From Phycisphaerales bacterium (GTDB lineage Bacteria; Planctomycetota; Phycisphaerae; Sedimentisphaerales; Anaerobacaceae): a stretch of DNA of 64,000 nucleotides. A model generated the notes under the pieces. That model was not told the DNA's origin. It made no database searches and worked only from the letters and a program-made list of their open reading frames with translations. The translations under genes and the position numbers were made by a program. This document shows positions 42,718 through 53,130 of the stretch, one piece after another. Location of the stretch: assembly GCA_030602885.1 (NCBI GenBank), contig JAUVYV010000007.1:27702-91701 (forward strand), in the 5' to 3' direction. Every line of letters starts with the position of its first letter. The first letter of the stretch is position 1.

Positions 42718-43944
42718 TTATTTAGCTTTCAAGTCTGGATTATCCGGGCCAAAATGCTTGAGCATGACGGTCGGGTCCGTTTTGGATGGGTTGGTTATTG
42801 TCACTCCATCTTTGGCTGCCTGCTCGCTGACAAAGAACTCATCGTGTGTCAGTTGCCTGAAGCGTATCAGGGCGGGAGTTTCGATATCCCACACCCCCAT
42901 CTTGCCGTGTCCCTGCATCATTATCATCCCATATGCAGCACTGTCCTTGATGGTCACGGTCCTGCCCGGCAGGACGGTAAGCTCCTTCGCACTGAAAGCG
43001 GTTGACTTATAGCATATCCAGTTCTCGACGTACCCCTCGGCCTGCATTTGCTTTGTCGGCTGAACCGGCACAGGGCGCATAAATCTGTTCTGCGCGAAGT
43101 CGGGGTCAACGTTCAGCTCCCAGTCAATCACGTCGAGCAGCCAGTCAACGTCGTTGATTTTATCTTCAGGGGTGTTTTTCCAGAGCAGCTCTTCGGAGAC
43201 GACCTGGTCACCGGTTAGAGACTGATACATCGCAAAGACATCCGACGCCTTTTGCGGCTCGTATGTGCAAAGACTTCCCGGGGCGTGCAGAACGCCCGGC
43301 GGAACGTCCCAGCCGGTACCGACTTCGAGCCGATACGCAGTCGAAAGATTGGTTATCTTGTTGTCCCCTTTGGCAAAATCCTCGAGACACTTGCGAACCT
43401 GCTCTTTGGTTGTGCCGGGGTTGAGGCCGAAGAAAGTGTAGGGGAAATCGCCGCCGTGATTGTTTACCTGCGGCGGAAAATAGTAGGCCTCGGGTTTGCC
43501 CAACTGGCCGGTCAGCTTTGCGTGTTCGTCGCGATGGTGTATGTGATGGGGCAGGGCGCCTTTGTTATCGAAAAACTTGGAATACATCGGCCAGCGCTTG
43601 TGCGCTTTCCACAAACGTTCGCCGATAAGCTCGCCCTTGAGCTCACTGACCGCGTCCAACAGCAGTACCTTTTCGACTTTGCCGTTTTCCTCGAAAATGA
43701 TAAAGCTCAATCCCTCGTTCGGTGAAGTAAGCGGGCCATTGTCCGCAGGTGTTGTCGATGCGAACCACCGCTCGTCGATTCCGCCTCGCTCGCCCCCGAG
43801 CGCATAGTAATCGTCCGGATGAAGCTTTATTCGCCGACCAGGAACACAGAAAGACCGCGGCACCCACGTCGGGCTAAGCCGCACAATACCTTTGCCGCTT
43901 TGAAGCGCCTTGCCTGCTGTTTCCCTGACGTTTTGTCCACTCAT
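42718..43944 (-). CDS. class I mannose-6-phosphate isomerase-like cupin protein
   Basis: 408-aa cupin-type protein. The metal-binding block resembles phosphomannose isomerase: LPHHIHHRDEHAKLTGQLGKPEAYYFPP (HxH, then a Glu) and WDVPPGVLHAPGSLCTYEP (third His). The start at ATG 43944 (GGAAAGG upstream) is chosen over in-frame upstream ATGs. The function is probably a sugar or sugar-phosphate isomerase, but the family branch could have another substrate. It is the first gene of the operon with the isomerase and dehydrogenase, and is divergent from hisH. Confidence 0.8.
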   Translation of the reverse strand: MSGQNVRETAGKALQSGKGIVRLSPTWVPRSFCVPGRRIKLHPDDYYALGGERGGIDERWFASTTPADNGPLTSPNEGLSFIIFEENGKVEKVLLLDAVSELKGELIGERLWKAHKRWPMYSKFFDNKGALPHHIHHRDEHAKLTGQLGKPEAYYFPPQVNNHGGDFPYTFFGLNPGTTKEQVRKCLEDFAKGDNKITNLSTAYRLEVGTGWDVPPGVLHAPGSLCTYEPQKASDVFAMYQSLTGDQVVSEELLWKNTPEDKINDVDWLLDVIDWELNVDPDFAQNRFMRPVPVQPTKQMQAEGYVENWICYKSTAFSAKELTVLPGRTVTIKDSAAYGMIMMQGHGKMGVWDIETPALIRFRQLTHDEFFVSEQAAKDGVTITNPSKTDPTVMLKHFGPDNPDLKAK

Positions 43945-44111
43945 TCTGCTGCCTTTCCACAAACCGTTCTGGATTTCAAGAAAGGCAAAGTTTAACGGCA
44001 AACATGGCACAAATAAAGAAAAAAACTGGCTTCGGCAGGCACAGGTATGTAATATTGCACGTACTGGGTGTCTGTAAATCATCTGCGAATAAAAATCACC
44101 TGCTAAATACT

Positions 44112-44726
44112 ATGATTGCGGTTATCGACTACAACGTGGGAAATGTAAAAAGCGTCTGCAACGCCTTTCGGCACATCGGCTGCGAGGCCGAGCTAAGCTG
44201 CGATCCGAAGAGAATCGAAGAAGCGGCTGGTCTTGTTCTGCCGGGTGTTGCTGCGTTCGGCTTTGCCATCAACGCGCTCGGCGACCTTGCTGAGGTCGTT
44301 AAGAGGGCCGCCCTGAGCGGCAAACCGATACTCGGTATCTGCGTGGGCTACCAGATGCTCTTCGACGAAAGCTACGAGTTCGGAACCCACAAAGGCCTCG
44401 GACTTATCTCAGGTAAAGTCGCAGCGATACCGTCGGGGCGGGTGATACCGCATATGGGCTGGAATGAAGTTGCATTGCCGCGTGACATGAAGCTCTTCAC
44501 CGACCTGCCGGAGAAAAAGCACTTCTACTTTGCACACTCCTTTTATGCGGATGTCACCGATGAGGAGACCAGGGTCGCCTATACCGACTATGGGTTTGAG
44601 TTGTCCGCCTCGGTCCAGAAGGCCAATATCTACGGCACCCAGTTTCACCCCGAAAAGAGCGGCCTGCAGGGACTAAAAGTCCTCGGAAATTTCGCCAAAA
44701 TTGCCCAACGGAAAGCTCGTAAATAG
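44112..44726 (+). CDS. hisH: imidazole glycerol phosphate synthase, glutaminase subunit
   Basis: 204-aa class I glutamine amidotransferase that feeds ammonia to HisF in histidine and purine-precursor (AICAR) synthesis. IAVIDYNVGNVKSVCNAF opens it, the catalytic Cys is in PILGICVGYQMLFDES, and the His/Glu pair in YGTQFHPEKSGLQG. The ATG at 44112 is chosen because homology begins there; no strong ribosome-binding site is seen. It is followed by hisF after 88 bp, so the pair forms a complete enzyme; the rest of the his pathway is elsewhere. Confidence 0.95.
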   Translation: MIAVIDYNVGNVKSVCNAFRHIGCEAELSCDPKRIEEAAGLVLPGVAAFGFAINALGDLAEVVKRAALSGKPILGICVGYQMLFDESYEFGTHKGLGLISGKVAAIPSGRVIPHMGWNEVALPRDMKLFTDLPEKKHFYFAHSFYADVTDEETRVAYTDYGFELSASVQKANIYGTQFHPEKSGLQGLKVLGNFAKIAQRKARK

Positions 44727-44782
44727 CGGATAAAAAATCCTGATGAAATGCCCGTTTTTGTAATTGAGCCAAAGAAATCGTA

Positions 44783-44810
44783 ATACGCAATACGAGATAC
44801 GAGATACGAA
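44783..44810. repeat. 7-bp tandem repeat, four units
   Basis: Four consecutive heptamers, ATACGCA, ATACGAG, ATACGAG, ATACGAA, between hisH and hisF, immediately before the hisF start. A similar heptamer array (AATAGTA) occurs at 50128-50162. They look like simple-sequence insertions in intergenic DNA. Confidence 0.75.
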
Positions 44811-44814
44811 TAAA

Positions 44815-45579
44815 ATGCTTGCCAAGAGAATAATCCCCTGCCTGGACGTTAAAGACAACCGCGTCGTTAAAGGTGTGAATTTTCTGAACCTGCGCGACGC
44901 CGGCGACCCTGTGGAATTAGGCGCACGTTACAGTGATGAAGGCGCCGATGAGCTGGTCTTTCTCGATATCACCGCCACGATTCGCTCCCGTAAGACGATA
45001 GTCGAGCTTGTCGAGAAGGTCGCCGAAAACGTCTTCATCCCCTTCACGGTAGGTGGCGGCATCGGGACAATCGAGCAGATGGATGAGCTGCTGCGAAGCG
45101 GCGCTGAAAAGGTTTCGGTAAATACGGCTGCCGTCGCCAAGTCGAACATCCTCACCGAAGGCGCAGAGCGCTTCGGCGCCCAATGCGTCGTCCTCGCAAT
45201 CGACGCCCGACGCCGCACCGACATCAAAGGTAAATGGATTGTCACCGTCAAGGCCGGTACCGAGCCGACCGAAATCGACGTCGTCGAATGGGCCCAGAAG
45301 GGCGAGGAGATGGGGGCGGGCGAGATTTTACTAACGAGTATGGACGCCGACGGCACACTGGCTGGCTACGACAACGAGCTCAACAAGGCCGTCTCGGACG
45401 CCGTCGATATCCCCGTCATCGCCTCAGGCGGAGCAGGAAAACTCGAACACCTCTACGACGCCATTGTTGATGGCGACGCCGACGCCGTCCTCATGGCCTC
45501 AATCACCCACTTCGAGACCATCTCCATCCGCGAAATGAAACAATACCTCCGCAACCGCGGCATCGCCGTGAACCTTTAG
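44815..45579 (+). CDS. hisF: imidazole glycerol phosphate synthase, cyclase subunit
   Basis: 254-aa (beta/alpha)8 barrel that closes the imidazole ring from PRFAR and HisH-derived ammonia. [23 protein letters not shown] carries the catalytic Asp; [23 protein letters not shown] (the second catalytic Asp region), [20 protein letters not shown] and [11 protein letters not shown] are the phosphate-binding strands. The ATG 44815 lies just after a 7-bp repeat array, with no clear ribosome-binding site. Confidence 0.97.
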   Translation: MLAKRIIPCLDVKDNRVVKGVNFLNLRDAGDPVELGARYSDEGADELVFLDITATIRSRKTIVELVEKVAENVFIPFTVGGGIGTIEQMDELLRSGAEKVSVNTAAVAKSNILTEGAERFGAQCVVLAIDARRRTDIKGKWIVTVKAGTEPTEIDVVEWAQKGEEMGAGEILLTSMDADGTLAGYDNELNKAVSDAVDIPVIASGGAGKLEHLYDAIVDGDADAVLMASITHFETISIREMKQYLRNRGIAVNL

Positions 45580-45592
45580 ATTTGCCTGCTAA

Positions 45593-48500
45593 TCACCTCT
45601 TACTAACTAATTCAAACGGCTCGAACAGCCCGTACCCGACCGTGTGATATTTTTTGCCTGCGGGCGGGCCGTTGGTAGGAGCCCTCTGGAAATTCGCAGG
45701 CCACGCAGAACCCAGAGACGGATTGCCGTGGTGAGGGCCTAATGTATTCTTCAATGTCCCCACAACAATAACTTCCACGCTATTGTTCCCCGCGGAGATA
45801 AATTCTGTTACGTCGCATCGCCAAGGCCGATGATAAATATGCCCCGCCTCTTTGCCGTTGACGATTACCCTTGCCACGCTGCCGTACCAGGAGGGTAGTT
45901 GCACGTAATATCGTCCCTTCGGCTGTGAAACGTCGAAGTTCTGTGTGTACGACACGCCCTCGGCGTAGAATGGGTGTCCCTGCCCGTTCCACTTCCCGAG
46001 TTTTAACGGCTCATCAGGCACAATCACAAAGCCGTTCTCCGTCGCCTTGAGCGCAAAGTCGCCCAACACATACGCCGACTCAAGCTCATGGTAGATTGTA
46101 AAGGGGGATGCCTTGATTGTCACCTCATTGGCGCCGACCTTCGCCGCCGAGCTGATATCTATCTTTCCAAACGCCTTATCGAGCCACCATTTGCCGACTT
46201 TGGCCTCGACGACTGTCCCGTTACAGGTAATCGAGTACAGGTCGGGCCGTTCGATAACGATGCACAGAGATTTCGGCACTCCGCTCTCGATAGTGAATCG
46301 GTATGTCGCTTCGAACCCGCTGTCAGGTGGGAACTTTTTGCTTATCAGCTCGTCTCTGAACTGTACAGCGCTGTCCCAGGGGTTGCGTTCCATCCCGTTC
46401 TTCGCAAATGCAAACCGGTTCGCCCGGTAGAAATAGAGCTTATTCTTTGTCTCACCGCCTGCGGTAACATCCACATAATCCAGTGTCAGGACATTCGGTG
46501 CTATACGTTGAATCTTTGGCGCACCGACCGATGCGACTTCCGTTATTTTGCCTGATTCAGCCGAGACCGATTCGCCGCTGCTTTTCGATAGAAAGACAAG
46601 CAAGCTGCCACACGGTGCAAGCTCAAAATTTGCCCTGACGCCGCTGTTGGCTTTCTTGAACTCGTAAGGCACAACTTTGCCCGTATCGATGTCCCATTTC
46701 TCAATGCTGCCTGCTTGCGATTCAATAACACCCGATACCGGTTTGCTTATGTGTGTGTTGGTCACCAAGAGAATGTCACCATCATCGAGCTGCCTTCTGT
46801 AATGCAGCAGTATTCCCTTGCTGTCTGTATCGGCCCGAATCGAAAAGCCATCATCTGCCCTGGCCAGCAGTATCTCAGCCGCCTCACTGGCCTCAACCTG
46901 CTTAAAGCCGGAGCCAGCCGACAATGCCTTGCCCCGCCCGGACGCGACGGCTTCAACCAGACTCGGCACATCGCCGCAGCACAGAACTTGGCCGCCCGCC
47001 TTGCTGTAAGCTTCGAGCAGGTCCATCGTCGTTGTGTTAAGATTCTCCGTCATCGGTGACAGCACAACAGTTGAATACTTTCGCCGACCAATTTTCAAGG
47101 TTGCACCCTCGACCGAGCCGTGCCTGGCCATGACATCCTCACAGCCGATATCGAACTCGACCTGCGCCTTGGCCAGGTCTGTGACCAGCCGCTGGAATTT
47201 GGCGCCGAGCGCCTCAAGAGCTCGTTTGTGGGTTGGGTCGAATTGATACATCCACGCCGTTGTCGTCGGCTCAATGACCAGAATGCTGTTTATCTGCTCG
47301 CCCGATGACAGCGCCGCCGAGAGCCGGGCAAAGTAGTTGGCCATGACGTGGTAGTCCTGCCACCACGGCTCGTGATAGGAAAACGACTGCGGATGGTCCC
47401 GCTTACGCGCACCGCGAATCGTAATATAGGAAAGGTGTTCATCTAACGTATTGATACCGAGCACGTACAGCCAGTCGCCTATGCGTTTCATATCCTCGAA
47501 TCGCAGGTCCCAGCCGCCCGCACCGTATGCCTCACAAAGCGTCCTGTCCCTGCCCAACTGATTAGCGACACTCGAAACCTCCTTCACCGCCCGGACATTG
47601 CCGAACTGAGCGCCCGCGTGCTCTGCATAATTGTTCATCAAACAATCAATCCCCGGCCTCTGCTGCCACGCGCTCATCGCCATATTATCCTGAACGCTGA
47701 CGCAATTGGGCCATTCGTGCTCCCAGTAATGACCCGTGAACTCTAAGTTGTTTCTCTCGCAGTACTCATAGTACGGCTTTGCCCAGCGCTCGATAAAAAG
47801 CTCCATCAGCAACTGATAATAATTATGCCGGACCCGCTTAAAATCCCCCACGGGCCGAACAAGACTCGGCAGATTGTCAACAAGCGAATATCCCCATCTT
47901 GCCTTAAACGCCTCTTCCATGTCGTCGGTCCAGTGCAGGTTCCCCGCCGGTTTCAAGTGCGGCTCATCGGTGAACGTCCCCGGTATCCGCTTGCCGAACT
48001 CATCGCCGAACCGCTCCCTGTAAGGCTCCAGCGTCACCTCCAGAAACTTCTCCGTCACGCCGGGCTTAGTCAGATCGACATAAAACCACCCTCCGTGCCA
48101 GCTGGCCCTGCCGGCATAACTCCGCTCGGCTACAAGATAACTGCCCTCGCCGGTATCTTTGCCGTCGCGAATATCATTCGTAACGTTTTTGTACCCGTCC
48201 GCCTGCTGCAGATAAACGCCGACAACATTATCAAGCTCCGTCGGAGCTTCCTGTCTTTTCTTAAACGAAATACCCTGTCCACGCGACTGCGGCATCTCTG
48301 CCGGGACATGCCCCCCCGCAAAACCCGATGGATACGAATTCTCATCGTATATCCAGACGTTCATATCCAGTTTTTCTGCTTCTTGAAGCGCCGCCTTCCA
48401 CAGCCGGAACCACTCATCACCAAGATAAGGCGTCATCAAGCCAGGCCGCGGATGAATAAACGCCTGCTTAACGCCCTGGCCCGCCAGGTCCCGAAGCGTA

Positions 48501-48691
48501 GAGTGAACCTGCTCTTCGGTCAGCATATCGTTCCACACCCACAGCGGAGCGGACGCATACTCCGGCCCCGGATTTGCAAACAAAGCCTTCACACTCGCCG
48601 CCTCAGCCGCTTGCGATACTGTTGTCCCCATCCCCGCAAAAACCACTGCTGCAATCATAACCCGATTTAAAAAAGAAATCACCCCTCTCAT
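45593..48691 (-). CDS. secreted glycoside hydrolase, GH106-like (alpha-L-rhamnosidase type)
   Basis: 1032-aa exported glycosidase. The signal peptide is MRGVISFLNRVMIAAVVFAG...SQAAEA. The catalytic TIM barrel opens with APLWVWNDMLTEEQVHSTLRDLAGQGVKQAFIHPRPG and continues with NVWIYDENSYPSGFAGG, GTFTDEPH and TGHYWEHEWPNC, the pattern of GH106 and related rhamnosidases; the acidic residues there are candidate catalytic ones. The C-terminal third is a beta-sandwich or galactose-binding-like domain (GRYYVQLPSWYGSVARVIVNGKEAGHIY). Likely removes alpha-L-rhamnose from plant or algal glycans; family assignment is from motifs, not a search. Confidence 0.85.
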   Translation of the reverse strand: MRGVISFLNRVMIAAVVFAGMGTTVSQAAEAASVKALFANPGPEYASAPLWVWNDMLTEEQVHSTLRDLAGQGVKQAFIHPRPGLMTPYLGDEWFRLWKAALQEAEKLDMNVWIYDENSYPSGFAGGHVPAEMPQSRGQGISFKKRQEAPTELDNVVGVYLQQADGYKNVTNDIRDGKDTGEGSYLVAERSYAGRASWHGGWFYVDLTKPGVTEKFLEVTLEPYRERFGDEFGKRIPGTFTDEPHLKPAGNLHWTDDMEEAFKARWGYSLVDNLPSLVRPVGDFKRVRHNYYQLLMELFIERWAKPYYEYCERNNLEFTGHYWEHEWPNCVSVQDNMAMSAWQQRPGIDCLMNNYAEHAGAQFGNVRAVKEVSSVANQLGRDRTLCEAYGAGGWDLRFEDMKRIGDWLYVLGINTLDEHLSYITIRGARKRDHPQSFSYHEPWWQDYHVMANYFARLSAALSSGEQINSILVIEPTTTAWMYQFDPTHKRALEALGAKFQRLVTDLAKAQVEFDIGCEDVMARHGSVEGATLKIGRRKYSTVVLSPMTENLNTTTMDLLEAYSKAGGQVLCCGDVPSLVEAVASGRGKALSAGSGFKQVEASEAAEILLARADDGFSIRADTDSKGILLHYRRQLDDGDILLVTNTHISKPVSGVIESQAGSIEKWDIDTGKVVPYEFKKANSGVRANFELAPCGSLLVFLSKSSGESVSAESGKITEVASVGAPKIQRIAPNVLTLDYVDVTAGGETKNKLYFYRANRFAFAKNGMERNPWDSAVQFRDELISKKFPPDSGFEATYRFTIESGVPKSLCIVIERPDLYSITCNGTVVEAKVGKWWLDKAFGKIDISSAAKVGANEVTIKASPFTIYHELESAYVLGDFALKATENGFVIVPDEPLKLGKWNGQGHPFYAEGVSYTQNFDVSQPKGRYYVQLPSWYGSVARVIVNGKEAGHIYHRPWRCDVTEFISAGNNSVEVIVVGTLKNTLGPHHGNPSLGSAWPANFQRAPTNGPPAGKKYHTVGYGLFEPFELVSKR

Positions 48692-48726
48692 TCCAATCCC
48701 CCTAAAGCTGTATTGTGAATCTCATC

Positions 48727-50055
48727 CTAAAACGTGTCTAAATAAGTCTCAATTTCCCACGCCGTCACCTGCTGCTTGAATTGACCCCACTCTCGCCTCT
48801 TTATGTCTATGTACCTCTCGAACGTATGTCGCCCCAGTGCCTCCTGCAGAACCTCGTCTTTCTTCAGCGCCTCCATCGCCTCCGCAAGTGATGTCGGCAG
48901 AACGTCTATCTTCCTCTCAACCCTGCTTGCGTCATCAAGCTGATAGATATTCTCCTCGACCGGCTCAGGCGGTTCGAGGTTGTTCTTTATCCCGTCAAGA
49001 CCCGCCCGGAGCATCACCGCAAACGCCAGATAAGGATTGCACGTCGGGTCCGGACACCGAAGCTCTATCCTCGCCGCTTCGGGTCTTGCTTTGAACCACT
49101 TCGGCACCCGCAAAAGCGACGACCGGTTTGCCGCAGCCCAGGTGACATAGACAGGTGCTTCAAATCCTGAAATTAGCCGCTTGTATGAATTTACAATCGG
49201 GCACAGAATCGCGCACATCCCGTTGATATGCTTTATCTGTCCGGCGATAAAATTGAACGCCGCCTGCGAAAGGTTGTATTTGTGGTTGCTGTCGAAAAAG
49301 GCATTCTTACCGGATTTGATTTCGAATAAGCTCTGATGAATGTGCATTCCGGAGCCGGCCTTGCCCATTATCGGCTTTGGCATAAAAGTCGCGTGCAGCC
49401 CGAATATCTGAGCAATCTTTTTCGCACAGTACTTCAGCGTCAAAACCTTGTCCGCTATATCAAGGCATGGCCCGTAGTTGAAATCTATCTCGTATTGTCC
49501 GAAGCCCACCTCGTGATGTGAGGTCTCAACTTTAATCCCGAAATCCTCCAGAGCCCCGATAATCTTCTTTATTACCTTGTACCCCTCGTGCGACGAAAGG
49601 TCGAAATAGCTGCCGTAGTCGAGCGGCTCTGTTCTGCTCGCGGCGTCCGCCCTGAAAAGATAGAACTCCGGCTCGGGACCGACATTGTAGGCGTAGCCGG
49701 CACCTGCCGCATCCTCAACCGCCTGCTTCAGTACGAACCGCGGGTCTCCCTCGAAAGGTGTCCCGTCCGCACGGTAAATGTCGCAGATGAATCGCGCCGT
49801 CCTGCCGTCCTCCGTAAGCCACGGCACCACCGCGTATGTTCCCAAATCCGGCTTCAGGAACAAATCGCTCTCCTGTATTCGCGCAAAGCCCTCTATCGAG
49901 GAACCGTCGAACCACACGCCGTGCTCGGCAGTCCCGGCAAGCTCCTCGGCCGGTTTTATCACCTCCTTGATAACTCCCAGCAGGTCCGTGAACTGAAACG
50001 TGATAAATTTTATATTGTCTTTCTCTACTTGCTTTAGAACCTTCTCGATTTCCAT
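48727..50055 (-). CDS. glnA: glutamine synthetase, type I-alpha
   Basis: 442-aa glutamine synthetase making glutamine from glutamate, ammonia and ATP. Motifs: WFDGSSIEGFARIQESDL, GPEPEFYLF, SGMHIHQSLF, GFEAPVYVTWAAANRSSLLRVP and the C-terminal IKRREWGQFKQQVTAWEIETYLDTF. The length fits the GSI-alpha group (about 440 aa), which lacks the adenylylation loop of enteric GSI-beta, so it is probably controlled by feedback or transcription rather than GlnE. It is 35 bp upstream of the rhamnosidase-like gene. Confidence 0.97.
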   Translation of the reverse strand: MEIEKVLKQVEKDNIKFITFQFTDLLGVIKEVIKPAEELAGTAEHGVWFDGSSIEGFARIQESDLFLKPDLGTYAVVPWLTEDGRTARFICDIYRADGTPFEGDPRFVLKQAVEDAAGAGYAYNVGPEPEFYLFRADAASRTEPLDYGSYFDLSSHEGYKVIKKIIGALEDFGIKVETSHHEVGFGQYEIDFNYGPCLDIADKVLTLKYCAKKIAQIFGLHATFMPKPIMGKAGSGMHIHQSLFEIKSGKNAFFDSNHKYNLSQAAFNFIAGQIKHINGMCAILCPIVNSYKRLISGFEAPVYVTWAAANRSSLLRVPKWFKARPEAARIELRCPDPTCNPYLAFAVMLRAGLDGIKNNLEPPEPVEENIYQLDDASRVERKIDVLPTSLAEAMEALKKDEVLQEALGRHTFERYIDIKRREWGQFKQQVTAWEIETYLDTF

Positions 50056-50100
50056 CTTGCCTTCCCTTCACTGCCCTTGCCATAATCAATTCCCTATGGA

Positions 50101-50125
50101 CACTGATTAACACAGATTAACACTG
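50101..50125. repeat. 10-bp-period tandem repeat (CACTGATTAA)
   Basis: CACTGATTAA, CACAGATTAA, CACTG. It is the reverse complement of the CAGTGTTAAT arrays at 63607 and 63811, so the same repeat family occurs at three sites in both orientations. Confidence 0.7.
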
Positions 50126-50127
50126 TC

Positions 50128-50162
50128 AATAGTAAATAGCAAATAGTAAATAGTAAATAGCC
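50128..50162. repeat. 7-bp tandem repeat, five units
   Basis: AATAGTA, AATAGCA, AATAGTA, AATAGTA, AATAGCC. AT-rich heptamer array next to the 10-bp repeat. Confidence 0.75.
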
Positions 50163-50371
50163 AATCCGGAGGCGGGCTGGAGTTTATCGCTTTTAGCTGC
50201 CTGGCTTTTCTTTTGACAACTGGTTGCGGGCCGAATATCTTCCCCCTCAGCTCATTTAAGTCTGAAGTGGTGAGAAGGTGGCCGGTTCACTCATCGTCAA
50301 GGTCAGGAAGACAACAGCCCCGTCCCACATAGCGTCCTGACTTAACTTTTGCCGGATGCGATTTGCCGCGT

Positions 50372-52951
50372 TTACTTCTTCTCGAATGTAAATTTGCGTG
50401 CGTCGGCGTTGATTTCTATAGTGTCGCCTTCGGTGAAATTGCCGGCCAGGATTTCTGAGGCAAGCTGGTTCTCTAAACGCTGTTGAATGACCCGCTTCAG
50501 GGGCCTGGCGCCGAAAGCCGGGTCGTAGCCTTCGTCCATAATCTGCTTGCGGGCGTTATCGGTGAGCTCAACTTCAATCTTGCGCTCCCTCAGACGTTCC
50601 ACGAGATACTCAAGCTGAATATCTACAATTTTCTGCAGGTGCTCCCGCGTAAGCATGCCGAAGACAATCACCTCGTCAATGCGGTTCAAGAACTCCGGCT
50701 TGAAGACCTGCTTGAGCACATCCTTCACGTGTGCCTCAATCTCCCAGTCCGCTCCCTGCTCTTCGGTGAGCACTTGAATCTGCTGGCTTGCGATATTGCT
50801 CGTCATGATTATCACGGTGTTCTTGAAATCCACCGTCCTGCCCTTGCCGTCGGTGAGCCGGCCGGCATCGAAGACCTGCAGCAATACGTTGAACACGTCC
50901 GGATGTGCCTTTTCTATCTCGTCCAGCAGTATCACCGAATAGGGTTTGCGTCGCACCGCCTCTGTCAGCCGGCCACCTTCCTCGTAGCCCACGTAACCCG
51001 GAGGTGCGCCAATCAGCCGAGCCACAGAATGCTGCTCCATAAACTCGCTCATATCGATTCGAACCATGGAAGTGGGGTCGTTGAACAGAAAATCTGCAAG
51101 TGCCTTGCTTAATTCCGTCTTGCCAACACCGGTTGGCCCTAAGAAAAGGAACGTCCCGATAGGCCGATTCAGGTCGCCAAGCCCTGCGCGATTGCGTCTC
51201 ACGGCATTGCACAGCGCCGCTACCGCCTCACCCTGGCCGACCACACGTTCGCGAATCTTTTCCTCCATCTTCATCAGCCTCTCACGTTCTCCGCTCATCA
51301 GCCGAACAACCGGTATCCCCGTCCACTTTGCCACAACATCTGCGATATGCTCTTCTGTCACCTCGTTGTGAACCATCGTCCGTTCGGTTTTGACAAGCTC
51401 TGCCTCCTTGCTCTCGATTTCTTTCTTCAGATTCGCAATCGTTTCGTACTTCAGCCGCGCCGCCTGTTCAAGCTCACCTTTTCTCTGAGCGTCTTCAAAC
51501 TGTGTGTGTGCCTGCTCGATTTTCTGCTTGAGCTCCTTTATCTGGTCGATGTCACCTTTTTCCCTGTCCCACTGTGCAGTCAGTTTTCGGTCTTCCTCCT
51601 GCAATTCTGCTAATTGCCTCTGAGCTTTCTTCAGACGTTCTTTGCTTGCCTCGTCACTTTCTTTCTTCAGCGCCTCACGCTCGACCTGGAGCTGAATTAT
51701 CTTTCGTCGGATGTCATCCAATTCGGCGGGCAGCGAATCATTCTCAATCCGCAGCTTGCTCGCCGCCTCATCCATCAAATCTATCGCCTTGTCCGGCAGC
51801 CACCTGTCGGATATGTACCGGTTCGACAGAGTCGCCGCCGCCACCAGCGCCGAATCCGTTATTCGCACCCCGTGATGAGTGTCGTAACGGTCCTTCAAAC
51901 CGCGAAGTATTGTTATCGTATCCTCCACGCTCGGCGGCTCTATCGTAATCGGCTGGAACCGCCTCTCAAGGGCCGCATCCTTCTCCACGTACTTGCGATA
52001 TTCGTCTATCGTGGTCGCGCCTATGCACCGCAGCTCACCTCGCGCAAGCGACGGCTTCAAGAGATTCCCCGCATCAACCGCACCCTCGGCCTTGCCCGCA
52101 CCAACCACAGTATGCAGCTCATCGATAAACAGTATTATCTGTCCCTCCGCCGCCACGACCTCTTTCAGTACCGCCTTGAGCCGGTCCTCGAACTCGCCCC
52201 GAAACTTTGTCCCCGCTATCAGCGATCCCATATCCAGCGCAACGATACGTTTGTTCTTTAATCCCGTGGGGACATCTCCCGCCACAATCCGCTGTGCAAG
52301 CCCTTCCACAATCGCCGTCTTGCCCACACCCGGCTCGCCGATCAAAACCGGATTATTCTTCGTCCTGCGATTCAATACCTGCATGCACCGCCTTATCTCC
52401 TCGTCCCTGCCGATAACCGGGTCGAGTTTGCCCTTCCTTGCCATCTCCAGAAGGTCGATCCCGTACCGCTCAAGTACCTTGTACTTTCCCTCCGGGCTCT
52501 GGTCGGTTACCTTCTCACCGCCGCGTATGTCTTTCAACGCGTTTTCGATTTGCTCCGGTGTAATCGAATTTAAGCTCAGGACTTCTTTGGCATCACTGTC
52601 CACCGACGCCAGCGAAAGCAAAAGGTGCTCCACGCTCAGATACTCATCACCCATTTTGTCCGCTCTGTTCTGCGCATCGAGAACAACCTGATTCAGTGCC
52701 GGGTCAGGCATTATCTGACCAGTGCCTTTGCCCTGCGGCAGGCGCTTCACTTCGCTCTCAATCATCTCACGCATACGAGAAACGTTGACGCCTATCTTCT
52801 TGAGAATCTCAGGCGCTATCCCTTCGTCGTCGCTGCATATCGCACTGAGCAGATGCAGCGGTGACAAAACAGTATGCGATTTTGCCATCGCAATCTGCTG
52901 CGCCGTTGCCAGCGCCTCCTGTGCCTTCAACGTAAACTTATCAAACTTCAT
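50372..52951 (-). CDS. clpB: ATP-dependent chaperone ClpB
   Basis: 859-aa Hsp100 disaggregase. The start at ATG 52951 ([19 protein letters not shown]) is homologous; longer readings add a non-homologous extension from the neighbouring gene region. Clp N domain (1-145), first AAA+ module ([33 protein letters not shown]), a middle coiled-coil M-domain (about 400-520, for example [27 protein letters not shown]), second AAA+ module ([49 protein letters not shown]) and C-terminal [16 protein letters not shown]. All Walker residues are intact. It works with DnaK to rescue aggregated proteins. Confidence 0.98.
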   Translation of the reverse strand: MKFDKFTLKAQEALATAQQIAMAKSHTVLSPLHLLSAICSDDEGIAPEILKKIGVNVSRMREMIESEVKRLPQGKGTGQIMPDPALNQVVLDAQNRADKMGDEYLSVEHLLLSLASVDSDAKEVLSLNSITPEQIENALKDIRGGEKVTDQSPEGKYKVLERYGIDLLEMARKGKLDPVIGRDEEIRRCMQVLNRRTKNNPVLIGEPGVGKTAIVEGLAQRIVAGDVPTGLKNKRIVALDMGSLIAGTKFRGEFEDRLKAVLKEVVAAEGQIILFIDELHTVVGAGKAEGAVDAGNLLKPSLARGELRCIGATTIDEYRKYVEKDAALERRFQPITIEPPSVEDTITILRGLKDRYDTHHGVRITDSALVAAATLSNRYISDRWLPDKAIDLMDEAASKLRIENDSLPAELDDIRRKIIQLQVEREALKKESDEASKERLKKAQRQLAELQEEDRKLTAQWDREKGDIDQIKELKQKIEQAHTQFEDAQRKGELEQAARLKYETIANLKKEIESKEAELVKTERTMVHNEVTEEHIADVVAKWTGIPVVRLMSGERERLMKMEEKIRERVVGQGEAVAALCNAVRRNRAGLGDLNRPIGTFLFLGPTGVGKTELSKALADFLFNDPTSMVRIDMSEFMEQHSVARLIGAPPGYVGYEEGGRLTEAVRRKPYSVILLDEIEKAHPDVFNVLLQVFDAGRLTDGKGRTVDFKNTVIIMTSNIASQQIQVLTEEQGADWEIEAHVKDVLKQVFKPEFLNRIDEVIVFGMLTREHLQKIVDIQLEYLVERLRERKIEVELTDNARKQIMDEGYDPAFGARPLKRVIQQRLENQLASEILAGNFTEGDTIEINADARKFTFEKK

Positions 52952-52987
52952 TGCGTTACCCCTTTCGTTTGCACACTGCACCACATA

Positions 52988-52993
52988 ATTATA
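52988..52993 (-). promoter_or_regulatory. -10 element of clpB promoter
   Basis: TATAAT on the minus strand 37 bp upstream of the clpB ATG. The -35 region is poor (a TTGCTG is 21 bp away), which may indicate an alternative sigma factor or activator. No CIRCE element was seen. Confidence 0.35.
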
Positions 52994-53060
52994 CGCAAAA
53001 GCCATGCCCGAAAACAGCAAGTCTCTAAGTGTTTGCCAATAAAGGGCTTGTGTCGAGAAG

Positions 53061-53078
53061 GGCACAGCCGCCTGTGCC
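53061..53078. repeat. hairpin between the AsmA-like gene and clpB
   Basis: GGCACAG (53061-53067), 4-nt loop CCGC, CTGTGCC (53072-53078). Perfect 7-bp stem without a T-run. It may partly end transcription of the AsmA-like gene before clpB. Confidence 0.45.
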
Positions 53079-53130
53079 AATTTGGCAGGAGGGGCTGGCT
53101 GCTGTGTGGTCGTTAGCGATTCTGCGCGGG

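Larger units (their letters stand above)
50056..50371. other. intergenic region with two kinds of tandem repeat
   Basis: 316 bp between glnA and clpB, both on the minus strand. It holds a 10-bp-period repeat at 50101-50125 and a 7-bp-period repeat at 50128-50162, then an unremarkable stretch. No gene was seen here. Confidence 0.6.

Noticed and set aside
52952..53130. CIRCE element for clpB
   Set aside because: No TTAGCACTC-N9-GAGTGCTAA pattern seen.
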